NCBI RefSeq assembly: GCF_013030985.1
Contig: NZ_WPYP01000009.1
Location: forward strand, 171,308-235,307
Reading direction: 5' to 3'
Length of the DNA stretch: 64,000 bases
Origin: Ruegeria arenilitoris
GTDB taxonomy: Bacteria; Pseudomonadota; Alphaproteobacteria; Rhodobacterales; Rhodobacteraceae
Of the stretch, positions 9,326-19,185 are shown piece after piece; the first letter of the stretch is position 1, and each line of letters opens with the position of its first letter. A model generated the notes under the pieces. That model was not told the origin of the DNA, did not search any database, and worked only from the letters and a program-made list of their open reading frames with translations. A program made the position numbers and the translations under genes.

Positions 9326-9760
9326 ATGACCAATGAAGTACCATTGACGTCACGTTCATTGCCCATTGCATTACTTCGGGCCAGAGAACGGGTCATGGGG
9401 CCCATTCGCAAGATGCTGGCGGATGTCGGTGTAACCGAACAGCAATGGCGCGTGCTTCGCGTCCTGGACGAGGAAGGCCCGCAAGAGCCGACCCATATTG
9501 CGGACCGGGCCTGCCTGTTGTTGCCCAGCCTCACCCGCATTCTGCAAAAGCTCGAGGCCAAGGGGCTGATCCGCAGGGAAATCCACCCGGACGACAAGCG
9601 CAGGCAGATCGTCGATATCTCAGCCAAGGGAAAGCAGATTATCCACGACAACATTCAGGTGACGGTCCATCTGGCCGAAGATCTGCGTACCAAGCTGGGC
9701 CCGGAGCGGCACGAGGCGCTGTTGGACCTGTTGAATGAACTGCGCAATCTGGAAGCGTGA
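9326..9760 (+). CDS. MarR family regulator, HpaR-like
   Basis: The 144-residue winged-helix protein has the MarR dimer helices and the wing segment DKRRQIVDISAKG. Its N-terminal sequence (LPIALLRARERVM) and VTEQQWRVLRVL resemble HpaR, the repressor of homoprotocatechuate catabolism. It is divergent from the decarboxylase-aldolase pair across 237 bases and probably controls it. The shared region holds an AT-rich stretch around 9232-9256 (TTTGATCAGAGTCTAATTAA) that could be an operator, unproven. Confidence 0.88.
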   Translation: MTNEVPLTSRSLPIALLRARERVMGPIRKMLADVGVTEQQWRVLRVLDEEGPQEPTHIADRACLLLPSLTRILQKLEAKGLIRREIHPDDKRRQIVDISAKGKQIIHDNIQVTVHLAEDLRTKLGPERHEALLDLLNELRNLEA

Positions 9761-9774
9761 CGCCCACATACGAA

Positions 9775-9807
9775 CCCCGCCGGAGGTAGGCATTCTCTCC
9801 GGCGGGG
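9775..9807 (+). terminator. hairpin after the marR-like gene
   Basis: CCCCGCCGGAG pairs perfectly with CTCCGGCGGGG across an 11-base loop, 14 bases after the stop codon. It lacks a T run, so it may terminate weakly or stabilise the 3' end. Confidence 0.6.
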
Positions 9808-10282
9808 CGGCCAGACGTGTACTGGATTATGTGCCTGGCCCGAGGCCGGTTGCGTCGGATAGGTCCCGACGGTCCGACCTACGCTTCAGAAAACGTGCCG
9901 GACCGAAATATACCGGCTCTCTGACGCAAAGACCTTGGGGGTAAAGTCTTAGGCCGTAGTTCTCTGAAGTATTCGCATCCGTTAACGCCGCGTGGTTCGC
10001 GGCATTATGGGATGTCTTCACGTCCAGACGGGTGCAAGTTTACCCGCCGTACCTGTGAGCGGCGGCCAGAGCGCGCCGTACCCCGAGTCACCGGCGTCGT
10101 CGCTCTACCACCTTCCAATTTAGAACTGTTCCGGTGTTTTCCAAGACAGGGCACCCGGATTGTGAACGGGATTTGCTCAGGTTTTTGTGTTCCGCGGTGC
10201 CGGGCATGCGCAAAACCGGGCGTCTTGCCCCGTCGGTTTGCGGCGTTAATATGCGGGCTGGCTGAAACAAAAGGGGGCCGCG
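9808..10282. other. 475-bp region without a recognised gene
   Basis: No frame here looks coding: the possible frames have no ribosome binding site and no familiar motif. No tRNA or tmRNA signature was seen. The last 120 bases should hold the promoter of the FAH-family gene. A structured RNA cannot be ruled out by eye. Confidence 0.5.
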
Positions 10283-10981
10283 ATGCCAGAAACTGTGTTT
10301 TCTTTACCCGAGCCGATTGCGATTCCGGTTCAGGGGCAGCAGGCGGCTTACCCGGTGGGGCGGATCTTCTGTGTCGGCCGCAACTATGCAGCGCATGCGG
10401 CCGAGATGGGGCACGAGGTCGATCGCGAGGCGCCGTTTTATTTCACCAAGTCCGCCTCAAATGCGGTTCTGACTGGTGCGGCTGTGCCGTATCCGCCGGG
10501 CACGGAAGACTTTCATCACGAGATGGAGCTGGCCGTCGCCATCGGCAAACCCGTCTTTCGCGCCACCAGCGCACAGGCCTGGGACGCGGTTTACGCCTAT
10601 GGCTGTGCGCTGGACATGACCCGTCGCGACCTGCAGATCCGCGAGCGCAACAAGCAGCGCCCCTGGGATCTGGGCAAGGATCTGGAGGCTGGGGCAGTGT
10701 TTGCGCCGTTGACACCAGCGGCGGATTGGTCGCCGGCGGATGACACCCGCATTCATCTGAGTGTGAATGGCGAGCTCCGCCAGGATGCAACGCTGAATGA
10801 GCTGATATGGAAGATCGACGAGATCGTCAGCCATCTGTCCGGCTATTACCACCTGCGGCCCGGAGACCTGATCCTGACCGGCACGCCCGCTGGTGTCGGC
10901 CCGGTGCAGGCCGGTGATGTGATCGAGGGCGGCATCGATGGGTTGCAGCCGATCCGATTGACGCTGACAGACGCTGAATAG
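10283..10981 (+). CDS. fumarylacetoacetate hydrolase family protein
   Basis: The 232-residue protein has the FAH fold sequence FCVGRNYAAHAAEMG, the metal-ligand region HHEMELAVAIGK, and the C-terminal PGDLILTGTPAGVGP. The short single-domain form fits fumarylpyruvate or acylpyruvate hydrolases, for example the last step of the gentisate pathway; the exact substrate is inference. AAAGGGGG precedes the ATG. It ends 3 bases from the convergent YcaQ-like gene. Confidence 0.9.
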   Translation: MPETVFSLPEPIAIPVQGQQAAYPVGRIFCVGRNYAAHAAEMGHEVDREAPFYFTKSASNAVLTGAAVPYPPGTEDFHHEMELAVAIGKPVFRATSAQAWDAVYAYGCALDMTRRDLQIRERNKQRPWDLGKDLEAGAVFAPLTPAADWSPADDTRIHLSVNGELRQDATLNELIWKIDEIVSHLSGYYHLRPGDLILTGTPAGVGPVQAGDVIEGGIDGLQPIRLTLTDAE

Positions 10982-10984
10982 ACC

Positions 10985-12193
10985 CTATTTAGGGTCTTTC
11001 AGCCAGTCTTTCGCAAATTCAACGTCGTCCAGCCCGGCAAAGCGACGGACCCGGTCCAATTCCGATTGCAGGCGACGGATGCGGGGTTCTGACCAGCGCA
11101 CCTTGCGCTCTGGCCACAGCGCGCTGACTTGCAGAATGCCCCTGTCGCGTTGGGCTTTCATGTCGATACGGCCGACCATCCGGTCGCCCTCCAGCAGCGG
11201 AAAGACATAATACCCGTAGGTCCGCTTGGCGGCAGGGACGAAGACCTCGATCCGATAGTGGAAGCCGAACAGCCGCTCGGCCCGGTTGCGGTCGCGCAGC
11301 ATCGGGTCGAACGGGCTGAGAACCCGGATACGGCCCGGTGATGCGGGCAGGTCAGCCTCGGTCAGCCCCGGCCGGGCCAGCAGTTTCCGTACCTGACCAT
11401 TGGCACAGGTCACTTCGATTTCCTCCAAATCCCCGCGTGTTAGAGCCTGTTCACACCAAGATTTCGCCTCGGCCACGCTGACCGTGTCCCAGAAGGCCGC
11501 CAGCTCTCCGGACGTGGCAAAACCCAGCCGGTCCAGCGCGGAATTGCACAGCCAATCCACGGTTGCCTCGGCATCGCAGGCCATGTTGCCCGGGCACAGA
11601 TGCGTGTCGATCACCCGTTCCGTCAGGTCATAGCGTTTCTGAAATCCGTTGCGGCCAATCACCGTCAGGGCCCCCGACCGCCACAGAAACTCCAGCGCAG
11701 TTTTCGAGGGGTGCCAGTCCCACCAACCGCCCGATCCTTTCTTTTCGTCCTTGCCCACATCCGACGAGGATACCGGCCCGTGGTCGCGGATATGTTGCAG
11801 GACAGTGGCAAATTGCTGTTCGAACCCGTCGCGACGCCAGTTCTTCCAGCGGGACTTCAGCAGATCGGCATCCCGTTGAAACCGCAGGTGCCAATGCGGA
11901 TAGAACTCCATCGGAATGACCGCTGCGTCATGGGTCCAGTGTTCGAACAATGCCTTGTCGCGCTCATAGAGGCGCTTGAGGTTCTTCGCGCGGTAGGACG
12001 GCCGCCGCGAAAACAGGATCATGTCATGGGCGCGGGCGACGGTGTTGATGCTGTCCAGCTGCACAAAACCCAGCCGGTGGATCAGGTCCAGCAGGTCAGC
12101 CCCTTTGGCCCCGCCTGCAGGCTGTTCGGCCAGCGCATGACGGTCCATGAACAGAGCACGGGCCGCCTTGTTGTCCAGCCGTGGCAGCGCCAT
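10985..12193 (-). CDS. YcaQ/AlkZ-like winged-helix DNA glycosylase family protein
   Basis: The 402-residue protein matches the DUF1006 / YcaQ family, whose studied members (AlkZ, E. coli YcaQ) unhook interstrand crosslinks. The N-terminal segment FVQLDSINTVARAHDMILFSR carries the Q-hydrophobic-D form of the catalytic Q-x-Q/D motif. Start ATG at 12193 lies 4 bases after the LacI-type regulator stop, so the two are probably cotranscribed. Repair function is inferred from the family. Confidence 0.85.
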   Translation of the reverse strand: MALPRLDNKAARALFMDRHALAEQPAGGAKGADLLDLIHRLGFVQLDSINTVARAHDMILFSRRPSYRAKNLKRLYERDKALFEHWTHDAAVIPMEFYPHWHLRFQRDADLLKSRWKNWRRDGFEQQFATVLQHIRDHGPVSSSDVGKDEKKGSGGWWDWHPSKTALEFLWRSGALTVIGRNGFQKRYDLTERVIDTHLCPGNMACDAEATVDWLCNSALDRLGFATSGELAAFWDTVSVAEAKSWCEQALTRGDLEEIEVTCANGQVRKLLARPGLTEADLPASPGRIRVLSPFDPMLRDRNRAERLFGFHYRIEVFVPAAKRTYGYYVFPLLEGDRMVGRIDMKAQRDRGILQVSALWPERKVRWSEPRIRRLQSELDRVRRFAGLDDVEFAKDWLKDPK

Positions 12194-12197
12194 GGCG

Positions 12198-13232
12198 TCA
12201 GCGCCGTTTCAGCGTATCGCCATAGCTGATCTTGGGGGTCAGGGTCACGCGGGTGTCGACCTCGGCATCCGGCTCGGCCAGTTGTGCGGCGATGATTTCG
12301 GCGGCTTTGCGTCCGATCTCCAACCGGCAGGCATCCATCGTGGCCAGTTTGCGGGGCAGACCCTGCAACAGCTCGACGTTATTGAACCCGGCCAGACCGA
12401 TTTGCCCGGGCACGTCGATGCCCTGCTCCAGCAGATACAGCAGACCCCCGGCGCCAATCATGTCATTGGAGTAATACAGGAAATCCAGATCCGGAGAGCG
12501 ATCCAGCATGGCCTGTGTCATCTCGCGTCCCTTGGCCAGGGCTGAGCCGCCGGAATAGAACTCGCGATCCTCGATCTCGACACCGTTCTTGCCCAGAACT
12601 TCGGTGAAGCCTTCAAACCGTTTCCGCGCGCGGTGGTCCAGCGGCATCTTAGTGCCCATGAAGCCGATATGTTCGTAACCCGCCTTCAGGATCGCTTCGG
12701 CCATCTCGCGCCCGGCGCGACGGTGCGAAATTCCAACCATCGCATCCACCGGCTTGCCATCGGTGTCCATGATCTCAACCACCGGGATGCCGGCGGAATC
12801 CAGCATGGCACGGGCAGCCTCGGTATGCTCAAGCCCCGCGATAATCACCCCCGAAGGCCGCCACGAGAGCATCTCGTACAGAACCTTTTCCTCTTTCTCG
12901 GGCAAATAGTCGGTGACGCCGACCACGGGCTGCAATTCGGTATCTTCCAGAACCTGATTGATGCCGGTCAGCACCTCGGGGAAAACCATGTTCGACAGCG
13001 ACGGGATGATCACCGCGACCAGGTTGACCCGGCTCGAGGCCAGCGCGCCTGCGATCTTGTTGGGCACATATCCCAGCTCTTTCGCGGCAGCCAGAACGCG
13101 GGTGCGGGTGGCGTCGGATACGTCGCCCCGGTTTCTCAGCACCCGGCTGACCGTCATCTCTGACACTCCGGACGCTTCGGACACATCACGAAGGGTAAGC
13201 GGGCGTTTTGTTTCTGTGGTCACGGAGGGCAC
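12198..13232 (-). CDS. LacI family transcriptional regulator
   Basis: The 344-residue protein has a LacI helix-turn-helix (TLRDVSEASGVSEMTVSRVLRN, read in two parts) and a periplasmic-binding-protein-like effector domain. The overall style (LSNMVFPEVLTGINQVLE, YYSNDMIGAGGLLYLLEQG) resembles gluconate regulators of the GntR/LacI type. The frame opens at GTG 13232; an in-frame GTG at 13223 is an alternative and neither has a clear ribosome site. No sugar operon adjoins it; the YcaQ-like gene follows directly. Confidence 0.88.
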   Translation of the reverse strand: MPSVTTETKRPLTLRDVSEASGVSEMTVSRVLRNRGDVSDATRTRVLAAAKELGYVPNKIAGALASSRVNLVAVIIPSLSNMVFPEVLTGINQVLEDTELQPVVGVTDYLPEKEEKVLYEMLSWRPSGVIIAGLEHTEAARAMLDSAGIPVVEIMDTDGKPVDAMVGISHRRAGREMAEAILKAGYEHIGFMGTKMPLDHRARKRFEGFTEVLGKNGVEIEDREFYSGGSALAKGREMTQAMLDRSPDLDFLYYSNDMIGAGGLLYLLEQGIDVPGQIGLAGFNNVELLQGLPRKLATMDACRLEIGRKAAEIIAAQLAEPDAEVDTRVTLTPKISYGDTLKRR

Positions 13233-13338
13233 CTGCGCTGTTGTTTTGCCCGATGGTAGCGTGAACAGGACGCGATTTACAACTGTTGTGCAAAACTCAT
13301 GACAACCGAAAAAAACCGCGCTACAGAGGGCCTTGCGC

Positions 13339-13415
13339 GGCCCCGTGGCTCAACTGGATAGAGCAGCCCCCTCCTAAGGGGCAGGTTGCAGGTTCGAATC
13401 CTGCCGGGGTCGCCA
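13339..13415 (+). tRNA. tRNA-Arg (CCT)
   Basis: The cloverleaf folds fully: acceptor GGCCCCG with CGGGGTC (one G-T pair), anticodon loop CTCCTAA giving anticodon CCT, T loop GGTTCGAATCC, discriminator G and an encoded CCA. Gene relics begin 4 bases downstream. Confidence 0.97.
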
Positions 13416-13418
13416 GTT

Positions 13419-14131
13419 TCAGGCTGTTTCGTTCAGGGGCCTGACGGTGCTCCAGACGCAATCGTGGTCTGATAACGGGGGCCCGAGGCGGAAATCGAGG
13501 TCAGAATTCCGCTTTCCACAGGTGCGAATCCTCGGCCTGCCAGCCAGTCCAGCATCATTTCGCGGTCCGGGTGCGGCGTGATCAGGCTTGGCCGCGTCGT
13601 CAGCCCGGGCGGGGTGAATGCCCAGGAATAGCCATGGCCCACGGCCAGATCGAACAGTGTCTCCCGCTGCCAGTCAAAATCTGGCGGGAGGTGGTTGCCG
13701 GTGTTCAGGTCTCCGCCGATGAGGACCGGCAGACCGGGGGCAAAGGCATCAATCTTCTGCAGCAACAGGTCGAACTGAGCATGCCGGTGCGCGGTATCCG
13801 CGTTGCTTTCCAGATGGGTCGAAACCACACAGACGGGGCCGCTGGCAGTGGGGATCACGGCGACGATGGCTATTCGGCCGCGGACGCGGGGCTGTTCGGG
13901 GTCGGCCGCGCCGGCCTCGGACGCGAACCAGTGGCCGTGGTCGTTGATTTCATCCGTGCAGAAAGACCGTTCGGTCGGGCCGCCCTGATCCAGCTCGTGA
14001 AACTCCACCCTGAAGGCGTAGACCATGCCCAGTGCGCGCGCCATTTCTGTGGTTGTGTGGCGTTGAGACGTGCGGGCCATGCCGTGATCGACCTCGGACA
14101 GCAGCGCGACGTACGGGGCGATTGGTTTCAG
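13419..14131 (-). pseudogene. truncated, frameshifted endonuclease/exonuclease/phosphatase family gene
   Basis: On the minus strand the sequence encodes the EEP-fold protein from LLSEVDHGM through [10 protein letters not shown] and the catalytic segment [11 protein letters not shown]. The N-terminal part is missing, replaced by an ABC ATPase fragment. Near the end, at a run of G and C around 13477-13485, the frame shifts: the other frame reads [12 protein letters not shown], the expected SDH catalytic end, and stops at 13419. So one base appears lost. The shift lies in a homopolymer, so sequencing error is possible, but the N-terminal truncation is not explained that way. Confidence 0.8.
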
Positions 14132-14134
14132 ATG

Positions 14135-14260
14135 CGTGGCTGTGGTGCCAAGGCGGCGCTGCAGGGCCTTGATCTCATTCCGCATCTGGTTGCGCGGCTT
14201 GGCGTCCAGGTTCGAGAGCGGCTCATCAAACAGGAACAACGTCGGATCGCGGACCACCGC
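14135..14260 (-). pseudogene. fragment of a sugar ABC transporter ATPase
   Basis: About 42 codons encode [19 protein letters not shown] and the following [11 protein letters not shown], the Walker B and D-loop region of UgpC/MsmK-type ATPases. No Walker A, Q-loop or C-terminal domain is present. The fragment runs in frame directly into the EEP relic, forming a chimeric 291-codon frame that starts at 14308 and is unlikely to make a working protein. Confidence 0.8.
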
Positions 14261-14320
14261 ACAGCTCGGAATCCCGCAAGCTCGGGATGTGAGGTGCGGC
14301 CATGACACAGCACCTCACGC

Positions 14321-14718
14321 ATGGCGGGTTTAATAAAGGCTCTGGATCAGGTCGGGTTGCCCCCGATCGCGGAAGAGGCGAGGGAGTTTACTGTCGCGGC
14401 CGGGTATAAGGCGTCGATGACCCTGTTGCGGGACAACAGCCTGGATGCGCTGGTTTGTGCCAATGACGCCAGCACAATCGGAGCGCTGACCGCAGCGCGA
14501 GAACGTGGCATGGAAGTGCCGGGGCCCTGTCGATTGTGGGCTTTGACGATATCGAAATGGTCGGATGGCCGACCTTCTACCTGAGCACCGTCAGAAACCC
14601 CATCGACGAGGCGGTCGAGCACGTGATCCACTTGCTTGAACGCCGGTTGTCCGAGCCCGCAAGAACCAGCGAAACCCTTCCGATCGATCCCTATTTTGTG
14701 CCGCGCGGGACGTATTGA
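14321..14718 (+). pseudogene. C-terminal relic of a LacI family regulator
   Basis: The plus strand encodes the end of a LacI-type effector domain: GYKASMTLLRDNSLDALVCAND, then ARERGMEVPG. A one-base loss near 14524 then shifts the frame, and the rest continues as SIVGFDDIEMVGWPTF and ends at 14718. The DNA-binding domain and first half are absent. With the ABC ATPase fragment on the opposite strand this looks like the remains of a sugar-uptake locus. Confidence 0.8.
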
Positions 14719-14736
14719 ACGCCCGTTTCGCACGTG

Positions 14737-15789
14737 TCAGCGGTGCAGCTTCCCGGCGCCGCGCGCTTCGATCCCGGCAGGTTCGGGAAAGCGGGCGCGG
14801 GTGCGGTTGGCAAAGGCCACCAATGACAGCATCACCGGCACCTCGACCAGAACGCCGACCACGGTGGCCAGGGCGGCGCCCGAATTCAGGCCGAACAGGC
14901 TGATGGCGACGGCGACGGCCAGCTCAAAGAAGTTCGACGTGCCGATCATGGCGCAGGGGGCGGCGATTCGGTGGGGCACTTTCAGCGCGTAAGCCGCGCC
15001 GTAGGCCAAAGCGAAGATCCCATAGCTCTGTATCAGGATCGGTACGGCGATCAGGACAATCACCAGCGGTTTCGCCAGAATGGTCTGACCCTGCAGGCCG
15101 AACAGGATGACCACCGTTGTGATCAGGCCCAGCACCGACCACGGCTTCACCCGGGCCGAAAACGCGTCGATGGCGTCCTGTGAGCCCAGTTTGCGGCGTG
15201 TGATCAGCCCGGCGATCAGAGGCAGCACCACATACAGCACTGTTGCCAGCACCAGCGTTTGCCACGGGACCGAGATATCGGTGACGCCCAGCAAAAACGC
15301 CACGATTGGGGCAAAAGCGACCACCATGATCAGGTCGTTCACCGAGACCTGCACCAGCGTATAGGTTGGATCGCCTTTGGTCAGTTGCGACCAGACAAAC
15401 ACCATCGCGGTGCAGGGGGCCGCGCCCAGCAGGATCAGACCGGCAGTGTATTGTGCGGCATCCTCGGGCTGAATCCACGGCGCAAAAACGTAGTCGAAGA
15501 ACAGCACCGCCAGCAGCGCCATGGTGAAGGGCTTGATCAGCCAGTTGACCACAAGTGTCACGATCAAACCCTTCGGTTGGCGCGCCACGCCCGCAACAGC
15601 GCCGAAATCGACGCCGACCATCATCGGAAAGACCATGGCCCAGATCAGCAGGGCCACCACCAGGTTGACGCTGGCCACCTCGGCCGAGGCGATCAGTCCG
15701 ACCAGACCCGGCGCGGCCAGACCGATCAGAATTCCTGCAATCATGGCGAGGGCGACCCAGACGGTCAGGTAGCGTTCGAAAATGCTCAT
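14737..15789 (-). CDS. acr3: ACR3 family arsenite efflux transporter
   Basis: The 350-residue membrane protein has about ten hydrophobic segments and the ACR3 signature with the conserved cysteine in LLGAAPC126TAMVFVWS. It exports arsenite made by the arsenate reductase of the same operon. It is the last of four genes and its ATG overlaps the arsJ stop by 4 bases (ATGA), so it is translationally coupled. No terminator was seen downstream before the gene relics. Confidence 0.95.
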   Translation of the reverse strand: MSIFERYLTVWVALAMIAGILIGLAAPGLVGLIASAEVASVNLVVALLIWAMVFPMMVGVDFGAVAGVARQPKGLIVTLVVNWLIKPFTMALLAVLFFDYVFAPWIQPEDAAQYTAGLILLGAAPCTAMVFVWSQLTKGDPTYTLVQVSVNDLIMVVAFAPIVAFLLGVTDISVPWQTLVLATVLYVVLPLIAGLITRRKLGSQDAIDAFSARVKPWSVLGLITTVVILFGLQGQTILAKPLVIVLIAVPILIQSYGIFALAYGAAYALKVPHRIAAPCAMIGTSNFFELAVAVAISLFGLNSGAALATVVGVLVEVPVMLSLVAFANRTRARFPEPAGIEARGAGKLHR

Positions 15790-17051
15790 GAGTAGGCCTC
15801 ATTTGCTTGGTCGGTCAGCTTGCCCGAGGTCAGCGCCGCAAGTGCCACCATCACGGCAGCGGTTCCCAGAACCAGAGGCAGCCCACCGACCTGATAGGTC
15901 AGGCCCGACAGCACGGTGCCCAAAAGGCGGCCCGTCGCGTTGGCCATGTAGTAGAAGCCCACATCCATCGTCACCCGTTCGGATTTAGTAAACGCCAGGA
16001 TCAGGTAGGAATGCAGCGAAGAGTTGACCGCAAAGATTGCCCCGAACACCAGGAGGCCCAGAACCAGCGTGACGGTCAGCCATGTCTGCGGCCCTTGGGA
16101 GACCAGCACTACAACCGTCAACGCCGCCGGAACACAAAACAGGGCGGTGGCCCAGCTGCGGGCGGCGTGGATCAGATCGCCTTCGCTGCGTTCGGATGCG
16201 CGCAGGATCTTGGGCGCGCTGGCCTGAACGGCTCCGTAGAGGATGACCCAGACGGCCATGAAGGTGCCGATCATGAAAAACGACGTGCGGTTGCCTTCTT
16301 CGGTGCCGTCGGACAGGACCGCATAGAAATAGATCGGGATGCCGACCACAAACCACACGTCCCGCGCGCCGAACAGAAACACCCGCGCAGCCGACAGCCA
16401 GTTCACATTTGAAGATTTCGAAAAGACTTCCGAGAACTTCGTGCCCTTGCGCCCCTTGGGCAGGCCGGGTGGCATCAGCAGGATCACAGCAACCAGAATG
16501 ATCGCCAGCACAATCGCCATGGCCAGCGTGGCCCACATAAAGCCCAGCGTCGCCAGCAAGGCAGCACCCAACAAAAAGCCCAGTCCTTTGACGGCGTTTT
16601 TCGAGCCGGTGAGAACAGCAACCCAGCGGAACAGCCCGCCACCCTCGGTCGGCGCCAGCAGCTTCACGGCGGATTTCGAGGACATCTTGGCCAGATCCTT
16701 GGCCACGCCACTGGCCCCTTGCACGATCATGACAAAGGCAACTTTGGCCGGAATCGCCCAGTTAGGGTCTAGTTGCGTGAGAACAAGAAGTGCCCCCACC
16801 TGCAACGCCAACCCTGCATACAGCGTCGAGGTCAGCCCGAACCGCGCCGCGATCCAGCCCGCCGCAAGGTTGGTTCCCATCCCGGCAATTTCATAGAGCA
16901 CAAACAGATACGCCAACTGAACCGGCGAGAACCCCATCGTATGAAAGTGCAGCAGCACCAGCATCCGCAGGGCCCCGTCGGTCAGCATAAAGGCCCAATA
17001 GGCCGCCGTGACCGCAATATAGGCCGACAGTCCTTCGGGCCGGGTTGTCAC
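15786..17051 (-). CDS. arsJ: organoarsenical efflux MFS transporter ArsJ
   Basis: The 421-residue MFS protein matches ArsJ ([20 protein letters not shown] near the N-terminus, [20 protein letters not shown] in the middle). In the described pathway GAPDH makes 1-arseno-3-phosphoglycerate from arsenate and ArsJ exports it. I place the start at GTG 17051, which overlaps the gapdh stop by 4 bases; the longer frame to 17120 runs inside gapdh. About 12 membrane segments are visible. Confidence 0.93.
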   Translation of the reverse strand: MTTRPEGLSAYIAVTAAYWAFMLTDGALRMLVLLHFHTMGFSPVQLAYLFVLYEIAGMGTNLAAGWIAARFGLTSTLYAGLALQVGALLVLTQLDPNWAIPAKVAFVMIVQGASGVAKDLAKMSSKSAVKLLAPTEGGGLFRWVAVLTGSKNAVKGLGFLLGAALLATLGFMWATLAMAIVLAIILVAVILLMPPGLPKGRKGTKFSEVFSKSSNVNWLSAARVFLFGARDVWFVVGIPIYFYAVLSDGTEEGNRTSFFMIGTFMAVWVILYGAVQASAPKILRASERSEGDLIHAARSWATALFCVPAALTVVVLVSQGPQTWLTVTLVLGLLVFGAIFAVNSSLHSYLILAFTKSERVTMDVGFYYMANATGRLLGTVLSGLTYQVGGLPLVLGTAAVMVALAALTSGKLTDQANEAYS

Positions 17052-18046
17052 AGCAAGGCTCCAACCTTCAGCGCGACATCGACCAGACGATGGGCATAGC
17101 CCATCTCGTTGTCGTACCACGCATAGATCTTCACCTGCGTTCCGTTCACCACCATGGTTGAGGGTGCATCAACGATCGAAGACCGTTCGTCATTGGTGTA
17201 ATCGGTCGAGACCAGCGGGCGGGTTTCATAGCCCAGAATGCCCTTCAACTCACCCTCGGCTGCGGCTTTGAAGAAGGCGTTGACTTCATCAGCAGTGGTT
17301 TCGCGTTCCACCTCGAACACGCAGTCGGTCAGCGAGGCATTCAGCAGCGGTACACGGACTGCGTGGCCGTTCAGGCGGCCTTTCAATTCGGGATAGATCA
17401 GCGTGATCGCGGTGGCCGAGCCGGTGGTAGTCGGGATCAGCGAGTTCAGCGCCGAGCGCGCGCGGCGCAGGTCCTGGGCCGGACGGTCCACGATGGTTTG
17501 CGTATTGGTCACGTCATGGATCGTGGTCATCGAGCCGTGGCGGATGCCGAGGTTCTCATGGATGACCTTGACCACCGGAGCCAAACAGTTGGTGGTGCAG
17601 GAGGCCGCTGTCACGATGTGATGCGTGGCCGGGTCATAGGTGTCTTCGTTGACGCCCATGACGATATTGGCGGTGGGGCCGTCCTTGACCGGGGCCGAGA
17701 CAACAACCTTTTTCACGCCAGCTGCAAAATAGGGGGCCAGCTTGGCCTCGGTCTTGAAAACACCAGTGCAGTCGATCACCACATCCACACCATCCAGAGG
17801 CAGGGCGTCCAGGTCTTTGGTGCCGATAAAGGGCAGGCGGGTGCCGTTAATGGTGACGCTGTCCGAGTCGTGCGAAAACTCTGCGTCCCAGCGACCGTGC
17901 ACCGTGTCGAACTCCAGCAGGTGCGTGTGCATCTCGGGGTCACCGACCCCGTCATTGATCCAGGCGATCTTTGCGCCTTTTTCCAGCAACGGCTTCAGGG
18001 CCAGTTTTCCCATCCGGCCCAGGCCGTTTACAGCGTAAGTCGTCAT
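17048..18046 (-). CDS. ArsJ-associated glyceraldehyde-3-phosphate dehydrogenase
   Basis: The 332-residue enzyme has the NAD-binding start [10 protein letters not shown] and the catalytic AASC150TTNCLAP motif, with [11 protein letters not shown] and [10 protein letters not shown] of the GAPDH fold. Placement between arsRC and arsJ with 4-base overlaps on both sides shows it is the arsenic-operon paralogue rather than the glycolytic copy. Its expected job is to form the unstable arseno-phosphoglycerate that ArsJ exports. Confidence 0.95.
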   Translation of the reverse strand: MTTYAVNGLGRMGKLALKPLLEKGAKIAWINDGVGDPEMHTHLLEFDTVHGRWDAEFSHDSDSVTINGTRLPFIGTKDLDALPLDGVDVVIDCTGVFKTEAKLAPYFAAGVKKVVVSAPVKDGPTANIVMGVNEDTYDPATHHIVTAASCTTNCLAPVVKVIHENLGIRHGSMTTIHDVTNTQTIVDRPAQDLRRARSALNSLIPTTTGSATAITLIYPELKGRLNGHAVRVPLLNASLTDCVFEVERETTADEVNAFFKAAAEGELKGILGYETRPLVSTDYTNDERSSIVDAPSTMVVNGTQVKIYAWYDNEMGYAHRLVDVALKVGALL

Positions 18047-18876
18047 TTCGTGTCCTCAAGTGACGTTCTGCCGATGTCATCGACAGCAGTTTGCAATGCG
18101 ATCCGGTCCAGGCTTTCGACCGGTAGCGAGGTAAAGGCCTCGATCCGGCGCTTCAGCGCGCCATAGGCGTTCTGGAAAGCCAGGCTTTTTTCCGCATCGG
18201 TGCCGGAGGCCTTGACCGGATCCACCATGCCCCAATGGCCGCTGATCGGCTGGCCTTCCCAGGCCGGACATTCTTCGTTGGCGGCCTGGTTGCAGACGGT
18301 AAAGACGAAATCCATCTCGGGCGCGCCCGGCGCGGCGAACTCGGACATATGCTTGGAGCGCAGGACCGAGGTGTCATGCCCCTTGTCGCTCAGGACCTGA
18401 ACAGCAAATGGGTTAAGCTCGGTGGTTGGCTGGGTTCCGGCGGAATACACGTTGAACCGATCGCCGCCCAGTTCGCGCAGCAGCGATTCGGCAAAGATCG
18501 AGCGGGCAGAGTTGCCCACACACAGAAACAGTACATTGAACTTGCGGTCCGTCATGGCGTCACTTCCTTGGCTGAAAGGCATGCAGATATCAGGGCGGCC
18601 ACGGCAGCAATCGAGGACTAGAAAATCCAGCATGTGCTGCACGTTCTTCATATCGACCGAATAGAGCAGAGAGGTTCCCGACCGTTCCTGCGTCACCAAC
18701 CCCGAGCGTTGCAGAGCATTCAGATAATTCGACAGGGTGCTGGCCTTGATATCCAGCTCTGCCGCCAGCTCTCCGGCGGGCACGGTGTCAGGAAAGCGTC
18801 GCATCAACATGCGAAACACCGAGATGCGCTGTGGGTGGCCGAGGATGGCGAGTTGGTCGGTAATTTGTTCTGTCAT
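18043..18876 (-). CDS. ArsR regulator fused to ArsC arsenate reductase
   Basis: The 277-residue protein has two domains. Residues 1-105 are an ArsR winged helix with a cysteine group (LDC90CRGRPDIC98) that could bind As(III). Residues 112-277 are a low-molecular-weight phosphatase-type ArsC with the C-x5-R loop C119VGNSAR125 and the further cysteines C195 and C203 used by thioredoxin-linked reductases. The ATG at 18876 has no ribosome binding site and sits at the edge of a 16-base palindrome, so the mRNA may be leaderless or nearly so. First gene of the operon; its stop overlaps gapdh by 4 bases. Confidence 0.92.
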   Translation of the reverse strand: MTEQITDQLAILGHPQRISVFRMLMRRFPDTVPAGELAAELDIKASTLSNYLNALQRSGLVTQERSGTSLLYSVDMKNVQHMLDFLVLDCCRGRPDICMPFSQGSDAMTDRKFNVLFLCVGNSARSIFAESLLRELGGDRFNVYSAGTQPTTELNPFAVQVLSDKGHDTSVLRSKHMSEFAAPGAPEMDFVFTVCNQAANEECPAWEGQPISGHWGMVDPVKASGTDAEKSLAFQNAYGALKRRIEAFTSLPVESLDRIALQTAVDDIGRTSLEDTK

Positions 18877-18890
18877 ATTTCATGAAATAT
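18875..18890. promoter_or_regulatory. palindromic operator of the arsenic operon
   Basis: ATATTTCATGAAATAT is a perfect 16-base palindrome that begins within the arsR-arsC start codon. Its position is suited to autorepression by the ArsR domain. The binding itself is inference. Confidence 0.6.
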
Positions 18891-19081
18891 AGAAATAAAG
18901 ATTGCACGACAATCCGGGAAACGCGCCGTTACAAAAAATTCACAGTCCAAGCGCGGACGTGGAGTTTCGGGGCAGAAAATCGGGGGCAAGAACGGGAAAC
19001 GCCACAGAACCGATAGATGATGAAATCACCAAGATCGAGGCTTGCGCGTGCTACCCCGACCGTTTAAACGGACCATCGCTT

Positions 19082-19157
19082 GCCTCAATAGCTCAGCTGG
19101 TAGAGCAGGTCCTTCGTAAGGACAAGGTCGGGGGTTCGAGTCCCTCTTGAGGCACCA
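19082..19157 (+). tRNA. tRNA-Thr (CGT)
   Basis: Acceptor GCCTCAA pairs with TTGAGGC, the anticodon loop TTCGTAA gives CGT, the T arm GGGGGTTCGAGTCCCTC is normal, and CCA is encoded. It is convergent with dxs. The 200 bases upstream carry no gene. Confidence 0.97.
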
Positions 19158-19185
19158 CGTTTTCCAATAGTAAAGTCGTTGACGC

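Noticed and set aside
13433..14308. 291-codon chimeric ORF as a functional gene
   Set aside because: It joins a 42-codon ABC ATPase scrap to a headless EEP domain that is frameshifted before its catalytic SDH end, so it is treated as two relics.
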